Assembly (NCBI GenBank): GCA_036350795.1
Contig: JAZBNV010000030.1
Span: 1 to 64,000, forward strand
Source: JAUVKT01 sp036350795
Lineage (GTDB): Bacteria; Bacteroidota; Bacteroidia; Bacteroidales; VadinHA17
Direction: 5' to 3'
DNA: 64,000 nucleotides
In this document: piece after piece, positions 1-8,498 of the stretch
How the letters are laid out: each line of letters opens with the position of its first letter
Numbering within the stretch: position 1 is the first letter of the stretch
Position numbers and translations under genes: made by a program
Notes under the pieces: model-generated
Told to the model about the DNA's origin: nothing
Databases searched by the model: none
The model's input: only the letters and a program-made list of their open reading frames with translations

Positions 1-447
1 CTGGGCAGTAAAAACTATAAGCCCAGGGCTTCATTTCACCTCGGCCAGTGGCAGTCGGCAGCCCTGCTTGGTTTTAAAACCAGGTACTTCACCACCAGTC
101 ACACACCACATGCAGTGGAAAAGAGTGTAATAGAAAGATTTTTTAAAGAAAACATCGACAGCTACCTGGAAAATATTTCTTTCAGGTTTCGTAACTATAA
201 ACAATTTACATTTATTTCACTGTCGAATCATTTGCAGTTAAAATCAGGCAACAGGAATATAGCAAAGCCGGATGTTGTTTACCTTCAGCCCTTTAACAGA
301 GGGAAAAACTATATAGATAAAAAGCTTAAGGTCTGTGAACAAAAAGAAAACATCAGGTATCTATGTGTTCAGAGCCTTGACCTGTGCGATAAAAAAGAAC
401 AGGACAAAGTGCTTGACTGGATGGGATCACTTATTGGCATTGACTAG
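1..447 (+). CDS. Hypothetical protein, 5'-truncated by window edge
   Basis: The reading frame is open from base 1 to the stop at 445-447, so this is the C-terminal 148 residues of a longer protein whose start lies outside the window. The fragment is soluble-looking, with no signal peptide or membrane segment in the visible part, mixed alpha/beta in composition and rich in Lys, Phe and Asn. I do not recognise the family. A downstream GTG at 115 could serve as a start, but the uninterrupted frame upstream makes truncation by the window edge much more likely. It converges on the LuxE-like gene with a gap of only 27 bp. Confidence 0.6.
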   Translation: MGSKNYKPRASFHLGQWQSAALLGFKTRYFTTSHTPHAVEKSVIERFFKENIDSYLENISFRFRNYKQFTFISLSNHLQLKSGNRNIAKPDVVYLQPFNRGKNYIDKKLKVCEQKENIRYLCVQSLDLCDKKEQDKVLDWMGSLIGID

Positions 448-474
448 GAAAATCCAGTGCTGCTTTCCCCTGCA

Positions 475-1458
475 TTATACAAGCAGGTTGCAACCCCTGA
501 TATCACTGCTGTCGAACCTTCCGCGCACTTCGAACGAAGCATCATCATAACTAATACCAATATCTGCTGTTTCGATAAAAGAACAGGAATAAATATTGGC
601 AAGATCGATAATATTTATACCCCCGTTCAGACCCGCGCCGATAATCTGTCCGGGGATAGCAGCATCCCTTATCAATATTTTCATCCATGGTGGTGTTCTG
701 AATACTCCTTCACCCTGCGACCATGCCTGGCTCAGCAATTCTGTCATCCCGTATTCTGAACAGACAGTATCAATATTAAAGGCCGCCTTAAGCACTGAGT
801 GCACCTCTTCCCTCACAATTTCCTTTCTTCTTCCTTTCATCCCTCCTGTCTCAACAAGCATAAGTCCGTGCAAATCTGTGCTGTATGATGATGCCAGGTC
901 GAGGAGGGCATAAGTAACTCCAAGCAACATAACCTTCTTTCCCGAAGAAAGGCTGGATCTGAGTTGACTTATTAAATTCTCATGCTCGTAAAGGAAAAAC
1001 CCTCCTTTCTTATCCCTGTTTAAGGCAATAAGCCTGTCGGCCATAAATACAAGCGACGAATCGCCGGTTTCGAGGTAAGAGGGAAGCAGGGCATAGATCT
1101 CTGTTAATGAGGGATCTCCGAAAAAGTACCTGAATCCTTCGATAAATGATTTTTCGTACAGGCCGGTGCTTTTTAGCATGTGTACACTTCTTTCGCCTTC
1201 TGTAGTGCCACTGCTCTTAAAAATTATTTCCGGCTCAAAGTCACCGCTCACTACTTTTTGGCTTTTAAAAAGCGATACGGGCAAGAAAGGAATGTCATTC
1301 AGAGATTTTATATCACGGGGTATAATCCCTGATTCTTTAAGGAATGATTTATAGACAGTATTCGACTCAGCCTGGTATCTGAAAAGTTCAATGGCCAGCT
1401 CCCTGAAATCACTCTCAGAGTGTATATTAAAAATATCCCTTTCAAAGTCACTTCTCAT
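475..1458 (-). CDS. LuxE/PaaK-family acyl-protein synthetase
   Basis: A 327-residue member of the LuxE acyl-protein synthetase family (ANL-like adenylating fold). The visible motifs are the Ser/Thr/Gly-rich nucleotide loop SSGTT at residues 82-86 and the adenylation-type EYGMTE at 235-240. Family members activate a fatty acid as acyl-AMP and pass it to a cysteine or partner protein. No luxC reductase or luxD transferase lies beside it, so a bioluminescence role is not suggested; it more likely primes an acyl group for lipid or polysaccharide modification, which is inference. It is the last gene of a leftward operon: its ATG overlaps the upstream lipoprotein stop by 1 nt (1458), and pgk lies 5 nt before that lipoprotein. 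Confidence 0.8.
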   Translation of the reverse strand: MRSDFERDIFNIHSESDFRELAIELFRYQAESNTVYKSFLKESGIIPRDIKSLNDIPFLPVSLFKSQKVVSGDFEPEIIFKSSGTTEGERSVHMLKSTGLYEKSFIEGFRYFFGDPSLTEIYALLPSYLETGDSSLVFMADRLIALNRDKKGGFFLYEHENLISQLRSSLSSGKKVMLLGVTYALLDLASSYSTDLHGLMLVETGGMKGRRKEIVREEVHSVLKAAFNIDTVCSEYGMTELLSQAWSQGEGVFRTPPWMKILIRDAAIPGQIIGAGLNGGINIIDLANIYSCSFIETADIGISYDDASFEVRGRFDSSDIRGCNLLV

Positions 1459-2006
1459 CAGGAGTCAAAAAGTGGCGATCCGTCGGGCTGAATTCTCCAT
1501 TCAAATTTCATCTCTACGAAGGGCGGGCTTGCAGCATTATCTGTATTAAGCTCAATAATCCTGAACTTAACATAATTACCTTTTGCAGTCTTATAAATCC
1601 AGACCTGGTTTTCGGCTACATTGGTGGCACTTGCAAACCAGGCAGGATTGCCGGCATCAAGCAGGCTGTCAAAATAATCTTCAGCTTCTGCTACACCGGG
1701 CAGTGAGGCAGCCAGGGCAAAAGATTCAATAAGGTTGGGTGTATTAATATATTTACCGGTAATATTACCATCTACGTCGGTATTCACATGGATGGTAATA
1801 TCAGGGGCAGGTGCCTCGAGCGTTGAAGTAAGCTTCCCCAGTTCAAAAGAAAAGCCCAGGGCATAATAGGTAGTAGACCCATAGAGCTTATTGTCGATGG
1901 TATCAACTCCATGATACCTGTCGTTGTCATTCTTGCTGCAGGCAGCTAAAACAATCAATACTACCAGCATTGATCTGCAGGCCTTTTTTATTAATGCTCC
2001 GGCCAT
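1458..2006 (-). CDS. Putative lipoprotein, unknown function
   Basis: A 182-residue protein with a type II signal peptide: basic start, hydrophobic core at about residues 13-21 and lipobox LAAC with the lipidated Cys near residue 23. The mature part is about 160 residues, likely beta-rich, with no domain I recognise. It sits 5 nt downstream of pgk and overlaps luxE by 1 nt, so it is very probably cotranscribed with both. The pairing with a LuxE-type acyl-activating enzyme is curious, but I cannot assign a function. Confidence 0.75.
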   Translation of the reverse strand: MAGALIKKACRSMLVVLIVLAACSKNDNDRYHGVDTIDNKLYGSTTYYALGFSFELGKLTSTLEAPAPDITIHVNTDVDGNITGKYINTPNLIESFALAASLPGVAEAEDYFDSLLDAGNPAWFASATNVAENQVWIYKTAKGNYVKFRIIELNTDNAASPPFVEMKFEWRIQPDGSPLFDS

Positions 2007-2011
2007 AATTA

Positions 2012-3214
2012 TTAACTCTCTTTATCTCCTCTTATAGCTGCTATTCCCGGCAGTACCTTCCCTTCAATGTACTCCAGCATTGCACCGCCGCCTGTCGAAA
2101 CATAGCTTACCCTGTCGGCAAGATTATTCCTGTTGATTGCTGCAACCGAATCTCCTCCCCCCACCAGGCTGAAAGCACCATTTGTTGTTGCACTGGCCAC
2201 TGAGAGGGCTATTGCAGTGGTCCCCTTCGAAAACTTCTCCATTTCAAATACACCCATCGGGCCGTTCCACAGCACGGTTTTTGAGCTTTCAATAACCCTG
2301 CTGAACGAAGAAATAGATTCTTCTCCTATATCCAGTCCCATCCATCCATCCTTAACATTTTCAACGGGGGTAATATCAATATTAGCTTCGTTATCAAAGA
2401 TATCAGCATTAATACTATCAACCGGCAGGTAAACATTAACGTTGTTTTTCCTGGCAAGATCAAGAAGATTGCGTGCTACATCAAGTTTATCCTCTTCGCA
2501 CAGGCTGTTTCCAATTTGTCCTCCCATTGCTTTAACAAAGGTATAGGTCATTCCGCCCCCGATTATAAGGTTATCAACCTTACCCAGCAGGTTTTCAATA
2601 AGCAAAATCTTATCAGATACCTTTGCTCCTCCCATTATTGCCGTAAAAGGCTTTTCAGCCTTCCTGATAACCCTGTCCATGCTTTCCAGCTCACTGTCAA
2701 TAAGGTAGCCAAATAATTTCTCTTCGGGAAAGAACTCTGCAACAATAGTAGTAGAAGCATGCGCCCGGTGTGCAGTTCCAAATGCATCATTAACATATAC
2801 ATCGCATCCTGCAGCAAGCTTTGCTGCAAAATCCCTGTCTCCCTTTGTTTCTTCCTTGTAAAAACGCAGATTCTCCAGAACAAGCACTTCGCCGGGTTTA
2901 AGCGCTTTTTTAGTCTCTACAACAGCCTCCCCAATGCAATCGTCAACAAAAAGGACATCAATTCCCAGTAAACCCGAAAGCTCGGGCACTACATGCTTAA
3001 GTGAAAACTTTTCTTCAGGACCATCCTTCGGCCTGCCAAGGTGCGACATTAAAATTGCCGATCCCCCATCTCCGATAATCTTCTTTATGGTGGGGAGGGC
3101 ACCTTTTATCCTTGTGTTGTCAGTAACCTCAAACTCTGAATTAAGCGGCACGTTGAAATCAACCCTTACTATCGCTTTCTTTCCACTAAAATTGTAACTA
3201 TCAATGTTTTTCAT
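2012..3214 (-). CDS. pgk: Phosphoglycerate kinase
   Basis: A 400-residue phosphoglycerate kinase of the usual bacterial length. It transfers phosphate from 1,3-bisphosphoglycerate to ADP in glycolysis, in the cytosol. The N-terminal signature VRVDFNVPL, the substrate loop SHLGRP, the GGAKVSDK motif and the C-terminal nucleotide-binding GGGDSVAA are all present. It is the first gene of a leftward operon continuing into a small lipoprotein (5-nt gap) and a LuxE-like gene. A TAGGTTTG -7 element lies about 120 nt upstream (3334-3341, minus strand), back to back with the holB promoter. Confidence 0.97.
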   Translation of the reverse strand: MKNIDSYNFSGKKAIVRVDFNVPLNSEFEVTDNTRIKGALPTIKKIIGDGGSAILMSHLGRPKDGPEEKFSLKHVVPELSGLLGIDVLFVDDCIGEAVVETKKALKPGEVLVLENLRFYKEETKGDRDFAAKLAAGCDVYVNDAFGTAHRAHASTTIVAEFFPEEKLFGYLIDSELESMDRVIRKAEKPFTAIMGGAKVSDKILLIENLLGKVDNLIIGGGMTYTFVKAMGGQIGNSLCEEDKLDVARNLLDLARKNNVNVYLPVDSINADIFDNEANIDITPVENVKDGWMGLDIGEESISSFSRVIESSKTVLWNGPMGVFEMEKFSKGTTAIALSVASATTNGAFSLVGGGDSVAAINRNNLADRVSYVSTGGGAMLEYIEGKVLPGIAAIRGDKES

Positions 3215-3333
3215 TCTTTATATCTTAAAAATAATTATACCCTGATACGCCTTAACTATCTTATTATCAGCACATACAATCTGAAATATATTTTCAGATT
3301 AAGGGATGGCAACAATAAGTTCAGTTCAAAATA

Positions 3334-3341
3334 CAAACCTA
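3334..3341 (-). promoter_or_regulatory. Candidate -7 element for pgk
   Basis: On the minus strand this reads TAGGTTTG, an exact match to the Bacteroidota TAnnTTTG -7 element. No clear TTG -33 box is seen at the expected distance, and the implied leader of about 115 nt is long, so support is moderate. Confidence 0.45.
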
Positions 3342-3347
3342 CTGTTT

Positions 3348-3381
3348 TTTGACTTAAAATAGATGTAAATTCCTATTTTTG
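3348..3381 (+). promoter_or_regulatory. Promoter of holB
   Basis: TTTG at 3348-3351, 22 nt, then TATTTTTG at 3374-3381 fits the Bacteroidota -33/-7 consensus. The ATG at 3411 is 30 nt downstream. The -7 element overlaps an in-frame GTG at 3381, which argues against that codon as the start. Confidence 0.6.
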
Positions 3382-3410
3382 TGCTATCCATAAACCAGCA
3401 TATTCCTCTT

Positions 3411-4550
3411 ATGAAGTTAAGTGAAGTTATCGGCCAGAAGTCTATTATAGAGAAGCTTACAAGATCTGTAAAAGAGGAAAGAGTAAGCCATGCACAAATT
3501 TTTGCCGGGCCTGAAGGCTCAGGGAAACTTGCACTGGCTATTGCTTTTGCCCAATATATTTCATGCGATAACAGAACAGACACTGATTCGTGTGGTGCAT
3601 GCCTCTCATGCATCAAATACGAAAAACTGGCCCACCCCGACCTTCATTTTGTATTTCCGGTTTTTAAGAAAGGCAGCACTACCGACCCGGTAAGCGATAA
3701 TTTCATTGAACAATGGAGGGAGCAGATATCAGAATCTCCCTATTTTAACCTTAATGGCTGGCTTGGAAGAATAGGGGTAGAAAACGAACAGGGTTTGATC
3801 TATTCATCAGAAGCAGCGGTTATTATAAAAAAGCTGGGGCTTAAACCATATGAAGCAGACTATAAGGTAATGATTATCTGGCTTCCCGAAAAAATGCATA
3901 CAGCCACCGCAAATAAATTACTGAAGCTTATAGAAGAGCCTCCCGAAAAGACCATCTTCCTGCTGGTAAGTGAGGATACCAGTCTGGTTCTGCCAACTAT
4001 CCTGTCCCGTTGCCAGTTCGTCAGGATTCCGTCTATTGATAAGGAAAGCATGATAAAAGCATTTTCGCAAAAGCTGGATGTTCCTTTCGACAAAGCTGCC
4101 GAACTGGCTCATGTTGCCAATGGTAACTTTCTGAAAGCCATAAGCCTGGTTACCGAGGATGAATCGCGCAAACAAAATATGGACAACTTTATTTCTTTAA
4201 TGAGGTTTGCCTGGCAAAAAAAAATAATCTCTCTCAGCGAATGGGCTGATAATATTTCGCTTAGTGGCAGAGAGGCGCAAAAAAGATTTTTAACATTCTC
4301 ACTTACCCAGTTAAGGGAAAATTTTATGATGAGTATGGGGCAGGAGGAGAACAGGCTTGTATACCTTATGGGCGAAGAAGAGGATTTTGCCAGGAAGTTC
4401 AATACCTTCATAAATACAAAAAACATATATGCGCTCGAAAAAGAATTTTCTTTAGCCTACGAGCATATTTCAGCCAATGGCAATGCCAAGATCGTTTTCC
4501 TTGATCTTGCCTTACGAATAGTAAAAATTATAAGGCAGGTACCCGCCTGA
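3411..4550 (+). CDS. holB: DNA polymerase III delta' subunit
   Basis: A 379-residue clamp-loader subunit of the AAA+ family that helps load the beta sliding clamp during replication. It shows the P-loop-like GPEGSGK, a four-cysteine zinc module just after it (spaced C...C..C..C in the first 80 residues) and the SRC motif in LSRCQFVRI. The ATG at 3411 was chosen over the in-frame GTG at 3381 because the conserved family start is MKLSEVIGQ and because 3374-3381 forms a promoter element. It is followed, after 114 bp, by the ricT-like gene; in Bacteroidota holB, ricT and gldH commonly travel together. Confidence 0.93.
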   Translation: MKLSEVIGQKSIIEKLTRSVKEERVSHAQIFAGPEGSGKLALAIAFAQYISCDNRTDTDSCGACLSCIKYEKLAHPDLHFVFPVFKKGSTTDPVSDNFIEQWREQISESPYFNLNGWLGRIGVENEQGLIYSSEAAVIIKKLGLKPYEADYKVMIIWLPEKMHTATANKLLKLIEEPPEKTIFLLVSEDTSLVLPTILSRCQFVRIPSIDKESMIKAFSQKLDVPFDKAAELAHVANGNFLKAISLVTEDESRKQNMDNFISLMRFAWQKKIISLSEWADNISLSGREAQKRFLTFSLTQLRENFMMSMGQEENRLVYLMGEEEDFARKFNTFINTKNIYALEKEFSLAYEHISANGNAKIVFLDLALRIVKIIRQVPA

Positions 4551-4561
4551 AAAAGCAAATA

Positions 4562-4592
4562 TTGATAATAAGCCAAAATATCCTTAATTTTG
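4562..4592 (+). promoter_or_regulatory. Promoter of ricT-gldH
   Basis: TTG at 4562-4564, 20 nt, then TAATTTTG at 4585-4592, matching the phylum consensus. Transcription would start near 4597, giving a leader of about 68 nt that carries a hairpin. Confidence 0.6.
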
Positions 4593-4627
4593 TAAGGTAC
4601 AAGCTTATGGAAATATCAATATAACTC

Positions 4628-4647
4628 ACCACGTTTTTTTACGTGGT
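4628..4647 (+). other. Hairpin in the ricT 5' leader
   Basis: A perfect 7-bp inverted repeat (ACCACGT / ACGTGGT) encloses a loop of six T residues, 17 nt before the ricT ATG. The T-run is in the loop, not after the stem, so it is not a standard terminator. It may shape translation or stability of the leader; this is inference from position. Confidence 0.5.
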
Positions 4648-4664
4648 TTAACAAGACCTGGATA

Positions 4665-5807
4665 ATGGAGAGCGAGATAAAAAGTAATTCTGAACAGGAT
4701 CAGAATAATATTACAGATACTAAATATATCCCCGGACATCATAAACTTAATTCATTTAACTGGCTGGCAGATATCCCCTCCGATGGCAGGGATAACGAGG
4801 TGGTTGAAGTAAGGTTTAAAAATACCCGTAAAGGTTTCTTCAGAAATGTCAACAATTTAAGGCTTGACATAGATGATGTGGTTGCTGTGGAAGCATCCCC
4901 CGGCCACGATATCGGCAGAGTGTCAATGATAGGAAGACTTGTTGATATCCAGATGAAGCACCAGAGGAATACAATCCTTAATGAGGATATGAAAAAGATC
5001 TACCGCAAGGCTAAGGATGTTGATATTGAGAAATGGGAAGCAGCCCGAAGCCTCGAGGTGTCTACTATGCTTGAGTCGCGTAAAATAGCCGAAGACCTGG
5101 GACTCAATATGAAAATTGGTGATGTTGAATACCAGGGAGATAAAACCAAAGCAATCTTTTATTATATAGCAGACGAAAGAGTTGATTTCAGGCAGCTTAT
5201 AAAACAGCTTGCCGACAAGTTCAGGGTAAGAATAGAGATGCGGCAGATTGGAGCCAGGCAGGAAGCAGGTCGTATCGGTGGTATAGGCTCATGCGGCCGC
5301 GAACTATGCTGTTCGTCGTACATGAAGAATTTTGTATCGGTAACTACTGCCCATGCCCGCATACAGGATCTCTCGCTTAACCCGCAAAAGCTTGCCGGAC
5401 AATGCGGTAAGCTAAAATGCTGCCTTAATTACGAAATAGACTCATACGCCGAAAGACAAAGTACCTATCCAAGAAAAGATATCCCCCTCGAAACAGCTGA
5501 CGGAACTGCCCACTTTGTAAAGATGGAAATATATAAGGGCGTTTACTGGTATTCTTACGACAGAAGTTCACTTACTAACCTTACGGCAGTAACAGTTGAC
5601 AGGGTAAGGGAAGTTCAGCAAATGAACAGGCAAGGGAAAAAGCCCACAAAACTCAGCGAAGATAATTTTGAAATAAAGGCCGAACATACCTTTGAGAATA
5701 CAGCAGGAAAGGAAAGCCTGACCCGCTTTTCTGATAAAGGCAAGGGCCAGAAACAGGACAGGAACCGGAACAAAAGAAAGAAAAGAAGAAATGATAAACG
5801 TAAATAA
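4665..5807 (+). CDS. ricT: PSP1/RicT-like Fe-S regulatory protein
   Basis: A 380-residue PSP1 C-terminal domain protein, homologous to Bacillus RicT (YaaT), a subunit of the Ric complex that binds Fe-S clusters and influences RNA processing. Two cysteine groups stand out: C210, C215, C216 and C247, C252, C253, in the contexts GSCGRELCC and GQCGKLKCC. The N-terminal 40 residues and the very basic C-terminal tail (about residues 345-380, rich in Lys, Arg, Asn) are extensions beyond the core domain. The organism is not a sporeformer, so a sporulation role is unlikely. Its last 17 nt overlap gldH, and it follows a clear promoter. Confidence 0.85.
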   Translation: MESEIKSNSEQDQNNITDTKYIPGHHKLNSFNWLADIPSDGRDNEVVEVRFKNTRKGFFRNVNNLRLDIDDVVAVEASPGHDIGRVSMIGRLVDIQMKHQRNTILNEDMKKIYRKAKDVDIEKWEAARSLEVSTMLESRKIAEDLGLNMKIGDVEYQGDKTKAIFYYIADERVDFRQLIKQLADKFRVRIEMRQIGARQEAGRIGGIGSCGRELCCSSYMKNFVSVTTAHARIQDLSLNPQKLAGQCGKLKCCLNYEIDSYAERQSTYPRKDIPLETADGTAHFVKMEIYKGVYWYSYDRSSLTNLTAVTVDRVREVQQMNRQGKKPTKLSEDNFEIKAEHTFENTAGKESLTRFSDKGKGQKQDRNRNKRKKRRNDKRK

Positions 5808-6273
5808 ATCTGCGGGCCCTTTTTCGCTTATCCTTGTCCTTCTGAGCCTCCTGGCCTCTTCATGCTCCGACAATAGTATTTCCTTTAACGAAGAAATCCC
5901 CGGGGGAGAATGGAGCAGGTACAATATTCCCCGCTTTGAGGCCGGTATATCAGACACATTAAATACCTATGATATCCTGATCTCTCTTCGTAATTCCTAT
6001 AATTATCCCTACCGTAATATTTTCCTCTTTGTAAAAACTGTTTCGCCCCGTGGATACAGCATAAAAGATACTCTCGAATACCAGCTTGCTGATGAAAGCG
6101 GTAAATGGTATGGAAGGGGCCTGGGTGATATTCACAATATCTCACTTCCATATAAGAGCAATGTCCTCTTCCCCGATACGGGTACTTATATATTTTCAAT
6201 AGAACAGGGGATGAGGCAGGATAAACTGGAAGGGATTATTGATGTAGGTATGATTATCAGAAAAGCCGAGTAG
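5791..6273 (+). CDS. gldH: Gliding motility lipoprotein GldH
   Basis: A 160-residue lipoprotein with hydrophobic signal and lipobox LASSC (Cys near residue 26), followed by a beta-rich domain of the GldH family. GldH is needed for gliding in Flavobacterium and is widely conserved in Bacteroidota, including non-gliders; its exact activity is unknown. The start overlaps the end of ricT by 17 nt, which suggests translational coupling, and trmB begins 1 nt after its stop. Confidence 0.85.
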   Translation: MINVNKSAGPFSLILVLLSLLASSCSDNSISFNEEIPGGEWSRYNIPRFEAGISDTLNTYDILISLRNSYNYPYRNIFLFVKTVSPRGYSIKDTLEYQLADESGKWYGRGLGDIHNISLPYKSNVLFPDTGTYIFSIEQGMRQDKLEGIIDVGMIIRKAE

Positions 6274-6274
6274 A

Positions 6275-6979
6275 TTGGCCAAGAATAAACTATACCGATG
6301 GGCTGAGATGGAGGGCTACAACAATGTTCTGCAGCCTGCTTTTGAAGATGTTTTCCGTAAGGACTACCTGCTTAAAGGCAGATGGAAGGAAGACTTCTTC
6401 AGGAACAATAATCCCATCACCCTGGAACTTGGATGCGGAAAAGGAGAATATACTGTTGCCATGGCCAGGAGCTTCCCGGAAAGAAATTTCCTGGGCGTAG
6501 ATATTAAAGGTGCAAGAATGTGGAAAGGTGCAAAAGAAGCACATAATGATAAGCTGCATAATGTTGGCTTTATCCGTACCAGGATCGAACTTATTGAGTC
6601 CTTTTTTTCTAAGGGAGAGATTAGCGAAATATGGATTACTTTCCCCGATCCCCAGATAAAAAAAAGAAGGAATAAAAAAAGACTCACTGCTTCCCGTTTT
6701 TTGAATACCTATAATAATTTTCTTGTTAATGACGGGCTGGTTCACCTCAAAACAGACAGCATTGAACTGTACTCTTATACCAACCGCCTGCTCCTGTATA
6801 ATAATATTATACCTGAGTTCGCTACAGATAATCTCTATTCGGGCAGTATTGAGAACGAACTGCTGAATATAAAAACCCACTACGAACTGCTTTTCCTGAA
6901 AGAAGGCAAAAATATTACATACACCAGGTTTAAACCCGGCAACAGGGAACTAAAAGAACTGCCTGAAGATGGAAAATAA
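6275..6979 (+). CDS. trmB: tRNA (guanine46-N7)-methyltransferase
   Basis: A 234-residue SAM-dependent enzyme that makes 7-methylguanosine at position 46 of tRNA. The SAM motif LELGCGKGEYT and the family block TFPDPQIKKRR are clear. I chose the TTG at 6275 because it yields the MAKNKLYRWA N-terminus typical of Bacteroidota TrmB; the first ATG (6308) would cut off that block. The gene begins 1 nt after the gldH stop and overlaps the next gene by 11 nt. Confidence 0.93.
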   Translation: MAKNKLYRWAEMEGYNNVLQPAFEDVFRKDYLLKGRWKEDFFRNNNPITLELGCGKGEYTVAMARSFPERNFLGVDIKGARMWKGAKEAHNDKLHNVGFIRTRIELIESFFSKGEISEIWITFPDPQIKKRRNKKRLTASRFLNTYNNFLVNDGLVHLKTDSIELYSYTNRLLLYNNIIPEFATDNLYSGSIENELLNIKTHYELLFLKEGKNITYTRFKPGNRELKELPEDGK

Positions 6980-7304
6980 TGACGGGTTTTTTATAAGGGT
7001 ATACGAAGTTGCCCGCATGATTCCTTACGGCAGGGTAACATCATACGGCGCAATTGCCAGGTACCTTGGCACTTCGCGTTCGGCAAGGATGGTAGGCTGG
7101 GCAATGAATAACTCTCATACCTGCAATAAATTTGTACCCGCCCACAGGGTTGTAAACCGTAAGGGAATTCTGACCGGGAAATTCCATTTTGGCAATTCAA
7201 CAACCATGCAGCAGCTGCTCGAAAATGAAGGCGCTGTAATTGAAAATGACAGGATACTTAACTTCGATGATATGTTCTGGGATCCTGTTATGGAACTTGT
7301 TTGA
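6969..7304 (+). CDS. Alkyltransferase-like (ATL) DNA-binding protein
   Basis: A 111-residue protein with only the DNA-binding domain of O6-methylguanine-DNA methyltransferase. The active-site motif reads PAHRVV (Ala58) in place of PCHRVV, so it cannot accept an alkyl group. The helix-turn-helix part (GRVTSYGAIARYLG, then SARMVGWAM) is intact. ATL proteins are known to bind O6-alkylguanine and hand lesions to nucleotide excision repair; that role is inferred here from family. It overlaps trmB by 11 nt. Confidence 0.85.
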   Translation: MENNDGFFIRVYEVARMIPYGRVTSYGAIARYLGTSRSARMVGWAMNNSHTCNKFVPAHRVVNRKGILTGKFHFGNSTTMQQLLENEGAVIENDRILNFDDMFWDPVMELV

Positions 7305-7308
7305 TTCC

Positions 7309-7339
7309 TTGCGGGTATCGAAAAAAATATCTTATTTTG
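7309..7339 (+). promoter_or_regulatory. Possible promoter of mrp
   Basis: TTG at 7309-7311, 21 nt, then TATTTTG at 7333-7339. The -7 element is one base shorter than the consensus, so this is tentative. The ATG of mrp is 48 nt further on. Confidence 0.3.
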
Positions 7340-7387
7340 CTTCTTTATATTTAATTTAAATAAAAACAAGCCATAATTTCTTATAAA

Positions 7388-8485
7388 ATGTATAGCAAAG
7401 ATCAAATTCTTGGTGCTTTAGCCAAAGTAATATATCCCGGTGAAAAGGATATTGTTTCGATGGGCATGGTCGAAAATATCAGTTCAACCAAAGATGGGAT
7501 AAAGTTTACCCTGAAAACAAAAAAACAAAAAGACCCGGTAATAAACTCGCTTAAATATGCCTGTGTACAGGCTCTTAAAGATGAGTTCGGACCGGATACC
7601 GTTGTTCTTGATATAGAAGTGGATGCTCCTGCTGCTGGCCCCCGGGCACATAAAAGAAAAAGCGATGTTCTTCCGGGAGTAAAAAATATAATAGCTATAG
7701 CTTCAGGCAAGGGAGGTGTAGGTAAATCAACTGTAGCCGTAAATACTGCAGTTGCACTTGCCAGGCAGGGATACAGGGTAGGTATGCTCGATGCTGATAT
7801 CTTTGGCCCCTCAGCTCCAAAAATGTTTGACGCCGAGTCTTACCGCCCCCAGGTGAAAACCGAGAACGGAATTGAAAAGGTTGTGCCAATGGAGAAACAC
7901 GGGGTAAAAGTCCTCTCAGTTGGATTTTTCGTCGATCCTAATGAAGCTGTTGTATGGAGAGGACCTATGGCTTCAAATTTTCTTAAGCAGATGATTGAAC
8001 AGGGCGACTGGGGCGAGCTTGACTTTTTACTTATAGACCTTCCTCCGGGAACAAGCGATATCCACCTTACGCTGGTACAGGAAGTCGGAGTAACAGGGGC
8101 TGTGATTGTAAGCACACCGCAGGATGTTGCTCTTGCAGATGCCATTAAGGGTATATCAATGTTCAGAACAGAAAAAATAAATGTGCCGGTTATCGGCCTT
8201 ATTGAAAACATGTCGTGGTTTACCCCGGCTGAACTGCCTGACAAAAAATACTACATCTTTGGAAAGGAAGGATGCTCAAAGCTGGCAAAGGAAAAGAATA
8301 TACCGCTGCTGGGGCAGATACCCATTGAGCAGAGCCTCTGCGAAAGCGGCGACAGCGGCATACCGGTAGCACTTGGAGAATCTGCAAGCGCAGAAGCTTT
8401 TGCTAAGCTTGCAAAGAGTATAGCCGAAAAAACTGATGAGAGGAATAAAAACCTTGAACCAACAAAGAAAGTAATAGTAAACTAA
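7388..8485 (+). CDS. mrp: Mrp/ApbC-family Fe-S carrier ATPase
   Basis: A 365-residue cytosolic P-loop ATPase of the Mrp/NBP35 group, thought to carry or insert Fe-S clusters. An N-terminal MIP18/DUF59 domain (about 1-85) is followed by the deviant Walker A GKGGVGKST, the switch DIFGPS and the Walker B region LIDLPPGTSD. The CxxC that holds a bridging cluster in well-studied Mrp/ApbC proteins is not visible: the equivalent region, after ENMSWFTP, contains a single Cys. It lies 13 nt upstream of a NifU-domain gene, matching a role in cluster transfer. Confidence 0.9.
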   Translation: MYSKDQILGALAKVIYPGEKDIVSMGMVENISSTKDGIKFTLKTKKQKDPVINSLKYACVQALKDEFGPDTVVLDIEVDAPAAGPRAHKRKSDVLPGVKNIIAIASGKGGVGKSTVAVNTAVALARQGYRVGMLDADIFGPSAPKMFDAESYRPQVKTENGIEKVVPMEKHGVKVLSVGFFVDPNEAVVWRGPMASNFLKQMIEQGDWGELDFLLIDLPPGTSDIHLTLVQEVGVTGAVIVSTPQDVALADAIKGISMFRTEKINVPVIGLIENMSWFTPAELPDKKYYIFGKEGCSKLAKEKNIPLLGQIPIEQSLCESGDSGIPVALGESASAEAFAKLAKSIAEKTDERNKNLEPTKKVIVN

Positions 8486-8498
8486 TATCAATCTTTAT

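Noticed and set aside
3381..3410. In-frame GTG start for holB
   Set aside because: It falls on the -7 promoter element and adds ten residues absent from the family; ATG at 3411 is better.
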